The notes under the pieces were generated by a model that saw nothing but the letters and a program-made list of their open reading frames with translations, ran no database searches and was not told the origin of the DNA. This document shows, piece after piece, positions 11,147-22,400 of a DNA stretch of 64,000 nucleotides; within the stretch, counting starts at the first letter, position 1, and each line of letters starts with the position of its first letter. Position numbers and translations under genes: made by a program. Source of the stretch: Lingula anatina (lineage: Eukaryota; Brachiopoda; Lingulata; Lingulida; Lingulidae); the NCBI RefSeq assembly GCF_001039355.2, contig NW_019775435.1:72384-136383 (forward strand), in the 5' to 3' direction.

Positions 11147-13966
11147 NTAAGAATCATCTCGATTGAAAATGGTCGTGTTGAGCATAAAGACCACTGGGCC
11201 TATATGTTACATTTTTACAATAACAATGGTTAAAATTGATAAAATTTAGCCCTATAAGAAGAAGGTTTTGAAAATGACCTTTTTTGTTGTGGGTCCTCAC
11301 CTCTCGCACAATCTCAGGGGCAACATCTAGTTAAAGATTTTTGAAGTTTGTTTTTAGAACCTCCGGTCTTCATTTTTTGTCCTAATTTTCTTTGAAAAGA
11401 TCGACGAATGTCATTGAATGAGATCGATTGAGCGTCATAGTATTGACAGGACACTGCACAATAACACATGATACTTGACTCCTGTCCAATAAAGTGAGGC
11501 TTCCATTAATCATCTTTATTGGACATTTTCATAAAAATGCGTGACAGAATGACAGTCCATGCGCGATCACAAGTGTAACCTTATGTTTACTATACAAAAC
11601 GACCACGCGTGTTTTGATCTATTAAGCTTTTTGCCGATAATTTGTTCTGTTTCAATCTAGACTAGTGTTGTGTCATAAGCTTAGATTACATTTGCCATGT
11701 GATGTCCGTGCGGTGCTCGTATACTGTTCATAAAACCCATATAATGCGGCGAATGTGCGGCCCTGCGAAATCTTACGAAACCGTGCCGATTCACGACCTC
11801 AATAACGTCTACGATTTTGTCAAGCTAGAACTTTTGACAAATTTTGAAAATTGTAAGCTAGTAGGTCATAGGTTTATCGAAGATGTTTAAAACTCATTGT
11901 GATTCACTTGCATGACTCACGTGCTTTTTTGCCTGGATTGTAAGCATACTGGGTAATTATTTCAACTTTGCTCGGTAAAGAAATACATAGAATATTTTTT
12001 TTAATGTTCCGGTTTGCAACACCAACTTTACGCCAAAAAAACACGCACCGTCCGTCCTCGACCAAAATCTGACAAAAGAGAGTGGTGTACAAGGTAGCAA
12101 GTGACGCACATACCTTTTTTGTCTAACACGATGAAAGTCAAACCTATTTAAATTCCGAATCTTATGTTCAAGTTTTCATGATTACAATACAAAACATAAT
12201 ACATTAATTACCGATCATTTCGGCAAGTTTATTATGCTAGAAATAGGACAAAGAACGTCTTTAAGTAAATTTCTTAGTTTTCACAACCAAATGAAGCGAC
12301 CAAAGGGATAACTGAGATGGTGTAAAACTTAAATATAATAATGTATACTGTACCAGGAACAGGCCTACCCAACTACCAGACTCGGCACCTAAGGATCCTG
12401 AATTAACCGGTATATCGGACCACGCTACCCGTTTTCAAGGAGTGTGTCAGATCGCATTTCGGAGTATCATACCCCAGAACAAATTTTGTAGCACGACTGC
12501 GGGCTCATCCACGCTCGGCTGAACAACCTTAAACTGTACTCTTACTTTAGAGTACTCTATTTTATTGTCTCTATGGGGATATATGGGGACTTTGCGACAT
12601 TCGGTTTGAATATTTTAACCACTTTTGATAGGGCTTTTTTGCATTGTATTAGATTAATGTGGCAGTCTAAGGTGCATCTAGGTGGCTTTCAAATTTATGC
12701 ACCCGGTTTTAAAATCATATAGCGATTTTACGACAATGGTTTACTGTCCAATCAAGGTGACAGCCGAGCATGCCAGGGCTCATCCTGTCGGTGTTCTGGC
12801 TGATACTCTGAAATGCGATCTGACACACACCTTGAAAACGGGTAGTGTGGTCCGATATACCGGTTAATTCAGGATCCTTAGGTGCCGAGTCTGGTAGTTG
12901 GGTAGGCCTGAGGAACGTGCCTGTAAGTTACACTTATATCGGACCGCGTCCTCTGGTCTCCCTTACAGATGGAAATAAGTCCAAATTTCCAACGTAATAA
13001 CTACATGTAGTACCAATTTCTCCATTAAAGATTAATTTTGTATCAGTTAAAAACTAGTGACAAAATTTCGAAAACCCCATGCAGATCTAGAGGTAAGGTA
13101 CACAAGCAAGATTGTAAAACAAAATATGGCATCAAGCAAGTTACTCGATCTTTTCAAAGGGGGGGGGGGGGCTGTGTGATTTTTACACACACAGTATTTT
13201 TAAGCCATAAATTCTTATTAGTAGCATAGGCCACAAATATACATCTTCAGTATATAACGTCAATTATAACACTACAGCAACAGCGATAATAAAAGAAGAT
13301 TATACATCTAGAGCGATTACCAAGCTTCCTGGCTAGGATGTTCCATAATTACTACTATAATTTTGTATTAGTGAAAGATTAGTGACAAAATTTCGAAAAC
13401 CCCTGCAGAGGCAAATTATCTGCAATCAATATGGACAAGCAACTCAAGCAAGATTATAAAATGAAAAAAATGCCATTAAGCAAGTTGCGGTAGTTACTCG
13501 ATCTTTTCAATGGGAGGGGGGGGAGGGGTTATGAATTTTTACACACGCATTTTGAATCATAATTTCCTAAAATTAGAACATTCAAATTGAGATTTAGAAA
13601 CAAAATTAAAAAGCAAATGTGCATTTCTATTGCGTGAAGTAAAAATACCACAAAAGCTATAAAGAAATATAATTTTGTGATATATCAAATCAAATATCTG
13701 AATGTTTGATAATGTTTGCCAATTGAAAGATCAATAAATTGTCGTACATGTACATGTATTTGTTGAGTAGAAGGGATGGGCAGATCTGGTTAGTTTCTTA
13801 GATAATTGCATGCCAAGTATCAGACTCTGGGGGCTGCAACGTCCCTTCGTTTTTTAATTCATAATCTTGTGAATTGTGAATTTTGAGAAAAAATATGTCA
13901 AGATTCTACCATATCTTCATTCAAATTCTGAAAGCCCGATTCTACTTAACTTGGATCCTTAAAAAC
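11147..13966. repeat. large repeat unit, copy 2 (with inverted-repeat element)
   Basis: Complete version of the unit that aligns with copy 3 once insertions are removed. It holds the R1 block, the 551-bp inverted-repeat element (12360-12910), and two related sub-blocks ending in G-rich runs (about 13159 and 13513). Each sub-block contains 'ACTCGATCTTTTCAA'. The copy ends at a single N at 13967. Short frames inside it, such as 11699-11890, are not supported as genes. Confidence 0.8.
12360..12910. mobile_element. 551-bp element with ~115-bp terminal inverted repeats (MITE)
   Basis: The arms start CAGGCCTACCCAACTACC and match inwards for about 115 bp with only a few mismatches. Flanking AGGAA is duplicated (12355-12359 and 12911-12915). 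The third repeat unit keeps the uninserted site (…CCAGGGACGTGCC… near 15893-15905), which fixes both the ends and a 5-bp duplication. It is non-coding. The superfamily is not assigned. A truncated second copy occupies 10693-11145. Confidence 0.85.
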
Positions 13967-13967
13967 N

Positions 13968-16900
13968 AAAGAAACATCTCGATTGAAAATGGTCGTGTTG
14001 AGCATAAAGACCACTGGGCCTATATGTTACATTTTTACAATAACAATGGTTAAAATTGATAAAATTTAGCCCTATAAGAAGAAGGTTTTGAAAATGACCT
14101 TTTTTGTTGTGGGTCCTCACCTCTCGCACAATCTCAGGGGCAACATCTAGTTAAAGATTTTTGAAGTTTGTTTTTAGAACCTCCGGTCTTCATTTTTTGT
14201 CCTAATTTTCTTTGAAAAGATCTACGAATGTCATTGAATGAGATCGACTGAGCGTCATAGTATTGACAGGACACTGCACAATAACACATGATACTTGACT
14301 CCTGTCCAATAAAGTGAGGCTTCCATGAATCATCTTTATTGGATATTTTCATAAAAATGCGTGACAGAATGACAGTTCATGCGCGATCACAAGTGTAACC
14401 TAATGTTTACTATACAAAACGACCACGCGTATTTTGATCTATTAAGCTTTTGCCGATAATTTGTTCTGTTTCAATCTAGAATAGTGTTGTGTCATAAGCT
14501 TAGCTTACATTTGCCATGCCATGTCCGTGCGGTGCTCGTTTTCTGCTCATTTATAAAACCGATATAATAATAATAATAATAATTTATTAAGCCAATAAAA
14601 TACAAATGTATAAAATCGGGAATCTTTTGCCCTGTAGTAGCGCCATTGAAATATAAAGAATGAAAATTAAAATTACATGTTAGAGTTAAAAATAGTTACT
14701 GCCGAAGGATAAAAGCTATTTAAAAATCGCTTACTACCCTTAAAAGCTAAGAGTCTCGAATTGCTAGGTAAAAATTTAAAAAGGGTATGGGCTGGATGGG
14801 AACTGTCTGTCATTATTGATAATGTTTTCTTTTTAGTCCTGTCTAGATATATAGTGTGGACGGGAGTTAGATCTGTTCCAATTAGAATCCCTGCAGTTTC
14901 GACGATCTTTTCCAACTTGTTCCTCTCGTCCACAGTTGCACGTCCATACCAAACAGTTACTGAATAAGTTAAAATACTCTCTAAAATGCACCTGTAAAAG
15001 TTCGTTTAAATAAATACATTCCTGGTAAAAGCTTTCAATTTCCTTAAGAAATACATTCGTTGACGTGCCTTTTTCAATAGCTTCGTGATGTTATCGCCCC
15101 AGGTTAACCTATTATTCAGCTGAACCCCTAGTAATTTATAATTAGAAACCTGTTCGACCGCTTTACCGTTAACTTCCAAGGGATTTTTACTTAACTGATT
15201 TCTTCTGAAGTCTATGATCATTTCTTTTGTTTTGCTCACATTTAATATCAAGTCATTGTCTGTACACCAATTTACTAAACTGCGGCGAATGTGTGGAGGC
15301 AGGAGGTGGCTGTGCGAAATCTTACGAAACCGTGCCGATTCACGACCTCAATAACGTCTACGATTTTATCAAGCTAGAACTTTTGACAAATTTTGAAAAT
15401 TGTAAGCTAGTAGGTCATAGGTTTATCGAAGATGTTTAAAACTCACCGTGATTCACTTGCATGACTCACGTGCTTTTTTGCCTGGATTGTGAGCATACTG
15501 GGTAATTATTTCAACTTTGCTCGGTAAAGAAATACACAGAATAAAATTTTATAAATTGCTCAGGTTTGCAACACCAATTGCAACACCAAAAAAAAAAAAA
15601 AAAAAAAACGCACCGTCCGTCCTCGCGTGCAAGTGACGCACGCGGCGACATGAAGCATAATACCTTTTTTGTCTAACACGATGAAAGTCAAACCTATTTA
15701 TGTTTCGAATTTTTTGTTCAAGTTTTCATACACTACACAATACAATAACTACCGATCATTTCGGCAAGTTTATTATGCTAGAAATAGGACAAAGAACGTC
15801 TTAAAGTAAATTTCTAAGTTTTCACAACCTGATGAAGCGACCAGAGGAATAATAAGATGGTGTAAAACTTGAACATAATTAATGTACACTGTACCAGGGA
15901 CGTGCCTATAAGTTACACTTATATCGGACCTAGTTGTAGAGTACCGCTTCCTCTGGTCTCTCTTAAAGACGGAAAAAAGTCCAAATTTCTGATATAATAA
16001 CTAGTACCAACTTCTTCATAAAATAGATAAATTTTGTATCAGTGAAAAACTAGTGACAAAGTTTCAAAAACTCCTGCAGAGGCAACTTATCTACAATCAA
16101 TACTTATAAGGTACGCAAGCAAGATTGTAAAACAAAACTATGTCATTAAGCAAGTTACTCGATCTTTTCAATGGGGGGTGGGGGGTGGGGTGGGGGGTGT
16201 GAATTTACACACACAGTATTTTAAGCCATATTATTATTAGAAGCATACTACGTACGCCAGAAGGCCATACTAAGTCGGCAGTAGGCCAGAAATATCTTCA
16301 GTATATAACGTCAATTATAACACTATAGCGATAATAAAAGAAGATTATATAGCTAGAGCGATTACCAAGCTTCCTGTCTAGGATGTTCCATAATTACTTT
16401 GTATTAGTGAAAGAATAATGACAAAATTTCAAAACCCCTGCAGAGGGAAGTTATCTGCAATCAATATGGACAAGCAACTCAAGCAAGGTTATAAAATGAA
16501 AAAAAAAATGACATTAAGCACGTCACGGTTATTGCTCGATCTTTTCAATGGGAGGGGGGAGGGGTTGAATTTTTACACACGCATTTTTGAGTCATAATTT
16601 CCTAAAATTAGAACATTCAAATCGAGATGTAGTAACAAAATTAAAAAACAAATGTGTATTTCTATTGCGTGAAGTAAAAATACCACAAAAGCTATAAAGA
16701 AATATAATTTTGTGATATATCAAATCAAATATCTGAAAGTTTGATAATGTTTGCCAATTGAAAGATCAATAAATTGCCGTACATGTACATGTATTTGTAG
16801 AGTAGAAGGGATGGCCAGAACTGGTTAGTTTCTTAGATAATTGCATGCCAAGGATCAGACTCTGGGGGCTGCAACGTCCGTTCGTTTTTGAATTCATTAT

Positions 16901-17000
16901 CTTGTGAATTGTGAATTTTGAGAAAAATATGTCAAGATCCTAACATATATCTTCATTCCAATTCTGAAAGCCCGATTCTACTTAACTTGGATCTTTAAAA
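13968..17000. repeat. large repeat unit, copy 3 (diverged, with retrotransposon insertion)
   Basis: Copy 3 aligns to copy 2 with scattered substitutions and small indels. It lacks the 551-bp element at the equivalent site near 15893, and carries a 713-bp retrotransposon fragment at 14568-15280. The G-rich sub-blocks recur near 16174 and 16551. The real sequence differences from copies 1 and 2 show this copy is a genuine repeat. Confidence 0.8.
14568..15280 (-). mobile_element. 5'-truncated non-LTR retrotransposon (CR1/Rex1-like) 3' end
   Basis: The minus strand encodes the end of a reverse-transcriptase ORF. From 15280 it reads …LVNWC…DLILNVSKTKEMIIDFRR…LLGVQLNNRLTW…KKARQRMYFLRKLK, followed in another frame by …NKLEKIVETAGILIG. 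These are typical of the RT C-terminal region of CR1/Rex-type LINEs. The 3' end carries a short (ATT)n tail (TAA repeats at 14568-14584 on the plus strand). Repeat copies 1 and 2 show the empty site. A frameshift near 15006 and the 5' truncation make it inactive. Confidence 0.8.
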
Positions 17001-17109
17001 AACGATTATTTTAATTACTGTTTTTTTTATCTAGAATAACGCTTGTGGAGACCATCAGGGTATAATGCCACTTGCTTTTAAGTGGGCTCGGCCATATTTA
17101 GTCCGCGGA

Positions 17110-18573
17110 TCAGTTGGTCCGTGGATCATCTGTTCTGGATGCGACCTGAACACTACGTCTACATTTAAATAAAGCAATAAATGCCGCTCTGAACCGCCTA
17201 TTCAATAACCCATATATAATTGGATTAATTAATGAACTAACCATTACAATCTTGATACTAATGTTAGATAAAACATTATAAGTGTTGTTTTCGGAAAGCT
17301 TTATACTAAGACTCAGTATTACAGCGGGTAGGTAAAGAGCAACAAACGCTACTAAAGTAATTGCTGTCATTTTCAATAATTTTAAGTCGAATTCATTTGT
17401 CTGTTTGTTTCTTTGTTCATTTGCTTGTATATTTGCCTGTTTCTTTGTTCGTTCCTTCTTTTGGTCTTGTTTTGACTGACAAGTTTCTTGGGAACTTTGC
17501 TGTTGGAATTTTGACGAAGGCCAGGCGGCTTTAGGAGTTGGTTTCGAACACTTCCCGCGACCTTTTCCTTTCCCCTTAAATGGCAATGGTTTCACTTCCT
17601 CAAGTTCTTCTACGGCTGTTTTATTTTTAAAATATAACACATTCGGTGTGCTTGAAAGACCAGATCCTTTGGATGTTGATGGCTGTGCTTCGATCTTGTT
17701 CGTATGATCATTCTTGTTAATCCGATTATCCCTCATCTGTTCGATGTCATTGCACTCTTGTTTGTTTTTGTTGGTTTTATACCCATTAAGCATCATCTTC
17801 TGTCGCCTAACGTGTAGAATGATTGCAGCATAAAACCCAAAGGCCAATATGCAATAAATGGGGTAATGCGGAGTTATCACTTTGGCTACGAATTCCTGTT
17901 GGACATTAAGGAACGTACATTCCACAGTCGGGGTCCATGTATTCCAACCCAATAATGGTGGAAGAAAAAGAAAAACAGGGTAAAGCCAACAGAGAGCTAT
18001 TGCTGCGACAATCTTCTTCATTGTTACCGCTGACACATATTGGGAATGTCGGCAGATTTTAATGTATCTTTCAAATGCTATGAACAGCTTGTGGTCCACA
18101 GCAATCATCATAACTACCATGTTCATGTATATTTTTAATAGACATAAGTGTTTGTCGGAGACGTCCTTCATCACATACGTTGCAACTTTAGCGAACGGTA
18201 TGCCAATAATTCCAGCGAGAAAACCGAGCATTGCAAGACTTGCGACTGCAACATTTGTCTTCTCGCGTAGTTCTTTGCATTTCACAAAGGCAAGTATAAC
18301 GAGGCCATTAGCTCCAGTAACCACAACGGCCAAAAGTGTATCAAGAATAATAAAAGACAAGCAATTGAGACTTACGCAAGAAAAGTAGTCCACGTCTGTT
18401 TCATTTGCACTTGGCACCAACTCGTCCGAAACATTCAATCCAAACTCTACTGCGGCCATCTTGATAACTCTTCTGACTACAAACAGTTTTTCCAACGAGA
18501 CAGCACTTATATGGTGTCCAAGAAATAGCAGTAGCATAGGCCAGAAATATACATCGTCAGTATATAATCTCAA
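17110..18573 (-). CDS. intronless class A (rhodopsin-family) GPCR, orphan
   Basis: 487 residues if started at 18573; the Met at residue 39 (18459) is a plausible alternative because the first ~14 codons lie in a repeat copy. Seven hydrophobic helices are visible: TM1 ~71-97 with GANG (Asn89), TM2 ~106-125, TM3 ending in ERY (158-160), TM4 with Trp186, TM5 ~217-236, TM6 ~351-372 with ALYLP, and TM7 with NPIIY (400-404). Cys134 and Cys209 fit the usual extracellular disulfide. Loop 3 (~237-350) is long and rich in Lys/Gln/Asn. The usual Asp of TM2 is Gly117. Asn47 and Asn57 are N-glycosylation sites. The ligand is unknown; GWNTWTPTVEC in loop 2 faintly recalls adenosine/melatonin-type receptors. 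Confidence 0.85.
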   Translation of the reverse strand: MRLYTDDVYFWPMLLLFLGHHISAVSLEKLFVVRRVIKMAAVEFGLNVSDELVPSANETDVDYFSCVSLNCLSFIILDTLLAVVVTGANGLVILAFVKCKELREKTNVAVASLAMLGFLAGIIGIPFAKVATYVMKDVSDKHLCLLKIYMNMVVMMIAVDHKLFIAFERYIKICRHSQYVSAVTMKKIVAAIALCWLYPVFLFLPPLLGWNTWTPTVECTFLNVQQEFVAKVITPHYPIYCILAFGFYAAIILHVRRQKMMLNGYKTNKNKQECNDIEQMRDNRINKNDHTNKIEAQPSTSKGSGLSSTPNVLYFKNKTAVEELEEVKPLPFKGKGKGRGKCSKPTPKAAWPSSKFQQQSSQETCQSKQDQKKERTKKQANIQANEQRNKQTNEFDLKLLKMTAITLVAFVALYLPAVILSLSIKLSENNTYNVLSNISIKIVMVSSLINPIIYGLLNRRFRAAFIALFKCRRSVQVASRTDDPRTN

Positions 18574-18650
18574 TTATAACACTATACCAGCAGCGATAAT
18601 AAAAGAAGATTATATAGCAAAAGCGATTACAAAGCTTCCTGCCTAGGGTG
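18530..18650. repeat. repeat fragment overlapping the 5' end of the GPCR
   Basis: About 120 bp matching 13230-13340 and 16287-16385 (landmarks GTAGCATAGGCCA…, ATAATAAAAGAAGATTATA, AAGCTTCCTG). It covers the first codons and the immediate upstream region of the GPCR reading frame. Confidence 0.75.
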
Positions 18651-19009
18651 TTCCACGGTTGATCTCACTAGTCACTCGACTTAACACGCAAGGCGCTTCC
18701 TTAAACTGTCTTATTTAACTCTTTCAGGCTGTATTTAACCTGCGGGATCTTCTTTCAACGTGCTATTGTAATGTTCGTGTTTTAATAGCCATGCATATAA
18801 AGGAATATTTCTAATGCTGTTATTATGAAGTACAGGGGTATGTTTTGATACAGGTCTATATATTCAGCTGTACCGGTATATATACAGTAATGCCAACGAT
18901 ATCAACTAAATGAGCGACTCTTTACTATGCGGGTAACGGGCTGGGATAGGCAATGGGTACCCATCGGCACAAACTACTTTGTTTTAAATTAAACTTGTCT
19001 CTTTGGACA
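18651..19009. other. GPCR upstream region, nothing specific seen
   Basis: Sequence between the repeat fragment and the next R1 block. It probably includes GPCR promoter sequence; no clear core element could be assigned. Confidence 0.4.
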
Positions 19010-20190
19010 CTCTGATCTTCACTGTTTTTCTGAATGTTCTGTGAAAAAGCTCGACGAAGGTCATTGGATCAGATCTATTCAGTATCAGAGTATTGACAGG
19101 ACAAGACACAATAATTATAACACGTGAAGCTTGATTCCTCCCTGATACAGTGAGACTTCCATGGTTCATCTTTACTGGATACATTAATGAAATGCGTGAC
19201 ATAATGATAACCCACGTGTAACCTGACGTTTGCTATGCTAAACGACCACGCGTATTTTGATTTAATTAGATTTTCGCCAATATTTTGTTCTGTTTCAATC
19301 TGTTTAACCTTGATTAAAGCGTTGTGTCTTAATAAAAACACACCCAAACGTGCAATGGAGGTCGTTTACTTTTGTCTTGTGCTTATTTTGAATAACCTTT
19401 TTTTGTAAAGATTACACCGGTAAAGCTATTTCGCAAAATATATCCGGTCGCTGTTAAAAGGGTCAACTATTACAGGTAATGGGTTCCACTTGTCTTGCAT
19501 AAAATATACATCTCTATTTACGATAAACGTGTCGAGGAAATATACCAAAAGGTTCATATTACATTTTTACAACAGCAACAAGGTTAAAATTTATTAGTCA
19601 ATCCTGTAAGAAGAAAGCTTTGATAAAGCTCTTGCTTATGTCAACATTTGAATGGACCCATACCTCTCGTACATTCCCATGGGCAACATCTAGTTTAAGA
19701 TTTGTTTTGAACTTGGCTTTTAGACTTCACTATTTGTCTTTATTTCCTTGAAGAGGTCGACGGCGGTCATTAGACCAGAAATATTGAGTAGATGACTTAT
19801 TGACAGGACAATAACAATAACACACGGAGTTTGATCCCTACCTGACTACTATAGGGAGACTCTCACGGTTAATCTTTGCTGGGTATTTTTAGAAAATGCG
19901 TGACATAAAGACGGGACAAATGTAACCTAATATTTGCTATGCTAAACGACCACGCGTATTTTGGTTTAGTTAATTTTCATCGATGTTTTGTTTTCTTTCA
20001 ATGTAATAAACATTAAGTAGAGTGTCGCCTTTTTACCGAATATACAACGCCGGCCATTTCTTTTGTTTTTGAGAAAATGATTTTGTTTACATTCTCTCAT
20101 GTTGTGACATCAATATTAGTGATAGGCCTAAGATGTGTGACATTCACTGCAACAGAGATTTAAAAAATAACGGTACACAACCATTTATAA
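19010..20190. repeat. two R1 repeat copies in direct orientation
   Basis: The landmarks 'GCTCGACGAAGGTCATTGG' (about 19049) and 'GGTCGACGGCGGTCATTAG' (about 19756) are about 707 bp apart. Each is followed by the ordered R1 blocks ending in 'ACCACGCGTATTTTG'. This suggests a head-to-tail unit of about 0.7 kb. Confidence 0.7.
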
Positions 20191-22200
20191 TAAAATAAGG
20201 ATAAACATATAAACTTAAAGGCACTTACTTACCAATTGGAGAAGCCCAAAGTACCACAAGCACAGCCGCATGTGCTTAAGTGTCAGCCAGAGCTATATGC
20301 GCTCATGCAGTAAGCTGTTGGCGTTTGAGCTTCAGCAGGTTTTATCTCCATGCTGGATGCAAGATCTTTTGTAACATCGGAATATGAGCTTAAATCAAAA
20401 GCCAGAAACTGCACTTATTGCCTTTGCCACGTTCAACTGTCGGTCATCAACCTGATTAGTGAACCTAAAAGCAACAGAAAAAGACTGTAGAATACCATAC
20501 TTGTCCACAGTAACACACAAACACACGCACACACACATAAATAAATAAATAAATAAATAAATAAATAGATAAATAAATAAATAATAAGAATATAAATAAA
20601 AACATCAAAAGCGTATGAGTATCTTTAAACGTATTTTTTTTATTAAATCTTAGTTACAATTAACGATAAAAATTCAGATGAAATAGAAACAAATAATTTC
20701 CCGGGCTACTCCTCCAGTTGCTTGTTTGTAGATTTCATGCATGGCATGCCCAGAATCATACCCATTAGACTACCGGGTATATGCTCCTCTGTGATGTGAA
20801 TATGCGACGGAAACACCCGAGTACTGCTCGAGGACTCGGGAAAAGCCGGACTGGACTGGGATGAAACAACCCTGTACCAGCGCCAAAGATATATATTTTG
20901 CTATATATCCACAGATATTTCTCTGTTTAATTCATGGCAATTTTTCTTCTGTACATTTTGGTATGGGGTTAATATCATCATTAAGTTGGCCTCCAAGATA
21001 GAGGAGAATGAACGGTCGTTATAACCGCTTACCTCCCATTTAATAGAGGATACATCCTGAAATCAATTTTTTTCAAGGCGACCATGCCCGTCCACAAAGA
21101 GCACTTGCAATCGCATATTTCTTGCAGACCACTGCAACCTAGCGGTTGAGCAGTTACCGTGGTCGTGCGTCAAGGTCGTCAGACGTGAAGCCTATGGAGA
21201 ATCTGTAGGCAACAATTACTTTCCGAATCAACTGTCTACGGTCCTGTCGACATATCTGAACCAACTCAAAAAAGCTCCGATTGATGACTGAAGTAATATG
21301 GCAAAACGACTCTCCTGTCAGAGGGAATGCCTCTCCGCTTGAGAACTAGAGATGCAGAAAGAAAAGGACGCATGAGCTACTGACCGTTTTTGTGACTGCA
21401 GCCGCTGACATGCCTGTCTTTTGTGCTGCGTGTCATTCTTTTTAACACAATTAACTACATGAATTATGAAGCCACAAATAATGCACAGTGTGTTTGTTTA
21501 ATGACTTTACATGTAAATAACCCATGTCTTAGGTATTGCTTAATTGACGAATTCAATTAAAAACTGGTGTCTCTATGACACTGAGGAAATTATTAAAAAT
21601 AATCAAAACACGATAAAAATATTTGTTTTCATTTATTACTAATTTTTTTAAATGTTTTATCAGACTTAGGAAATAAACACATAATACCAAAATGATTTTT
21701 ATTGATTGATTAATTAATTTATTTATTTCACACAGTTTTTGGAGACAGAACGTGCCAATCCCCCGTTGTCTATGGCACCAAGTCAGGCGTACAAGTATTT
21801 ACTCTATATATAAATAACCCTTGACGATCCCAGCGCCTATCCCTTCCTCTACTACCCTGGGAGATCCTGGCTCGATATTCGCTGTACACGGCGATAAGGG
21901 AACGGTCTATTTAAAGCGCATCCTGGATCCGTGAGCAGTACGTGTCTTGCAGTATCATATGGTGGCAGTGCGATCACAAGGTATGAATAACCATACTGAA
22001 TAACCATGTTAATGTTCTTGTATGTAAATATAATGGACATAGTAAACCATACAGATACGTTTATCAAACCGCGTGTTTTAATCTTAGGTGTTAGATTTCC
22101 TCGTTCGTCATTTCTGTCTTCGGCGTATTTAGCGTTTTCCACGTGTGACATCCGATTTCCTGATCATCCTTTTCTTGGTATTCTTATTTGACCGGGAACC
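20191..22200. other. intergenic region upstream of the thioester-protein gene
   Basis: No convincing gene on either strand. An (ATAA)n microsatellite lies at about 20537-20590. Short frames at 21852-22191 show no family features. The right end is the presumptive upstream regulatory region of the TEP gene. Confidence 0.5.
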
Positions 22201-22205
22201 GAAGG

Positions 22206-22214
22206 TATATAAAA
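22206..22214 (+). promoter_or_regulatory. TATA box of the thioester-protein gene
   Basis: TATATAAAA about 60 bp before the donor site (AAAAG/GTAAGG, 22273/22274) of a short 5' non-coding exon. Transcription would start near 22236. The first intron then runs to the acceptor at 22400, just before the start codon. Confidence 0.7.
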
Positions 22215-22400
22215 CACGACTCGAGTCTAGTTCGTCAAATTTCCTTCAAAATCATATACCATATGGTGAAAAGGTAAGGAACGATTTGGACGCTAGGCTA
22301 TTTTAATACGCTTTGCATATAACGTAACGTGTCGTGAGTTTACAAGCGTAATGTCGGTGGCTCATTAACGCGCTAATCACCGCTTCATTCTCTGTTTCAG

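Noticed and set aside
18062-18388. 108-codon plus-strand frame within the GPCR
   Set aside because: It is the antisense shadow of the GPCR coding region.
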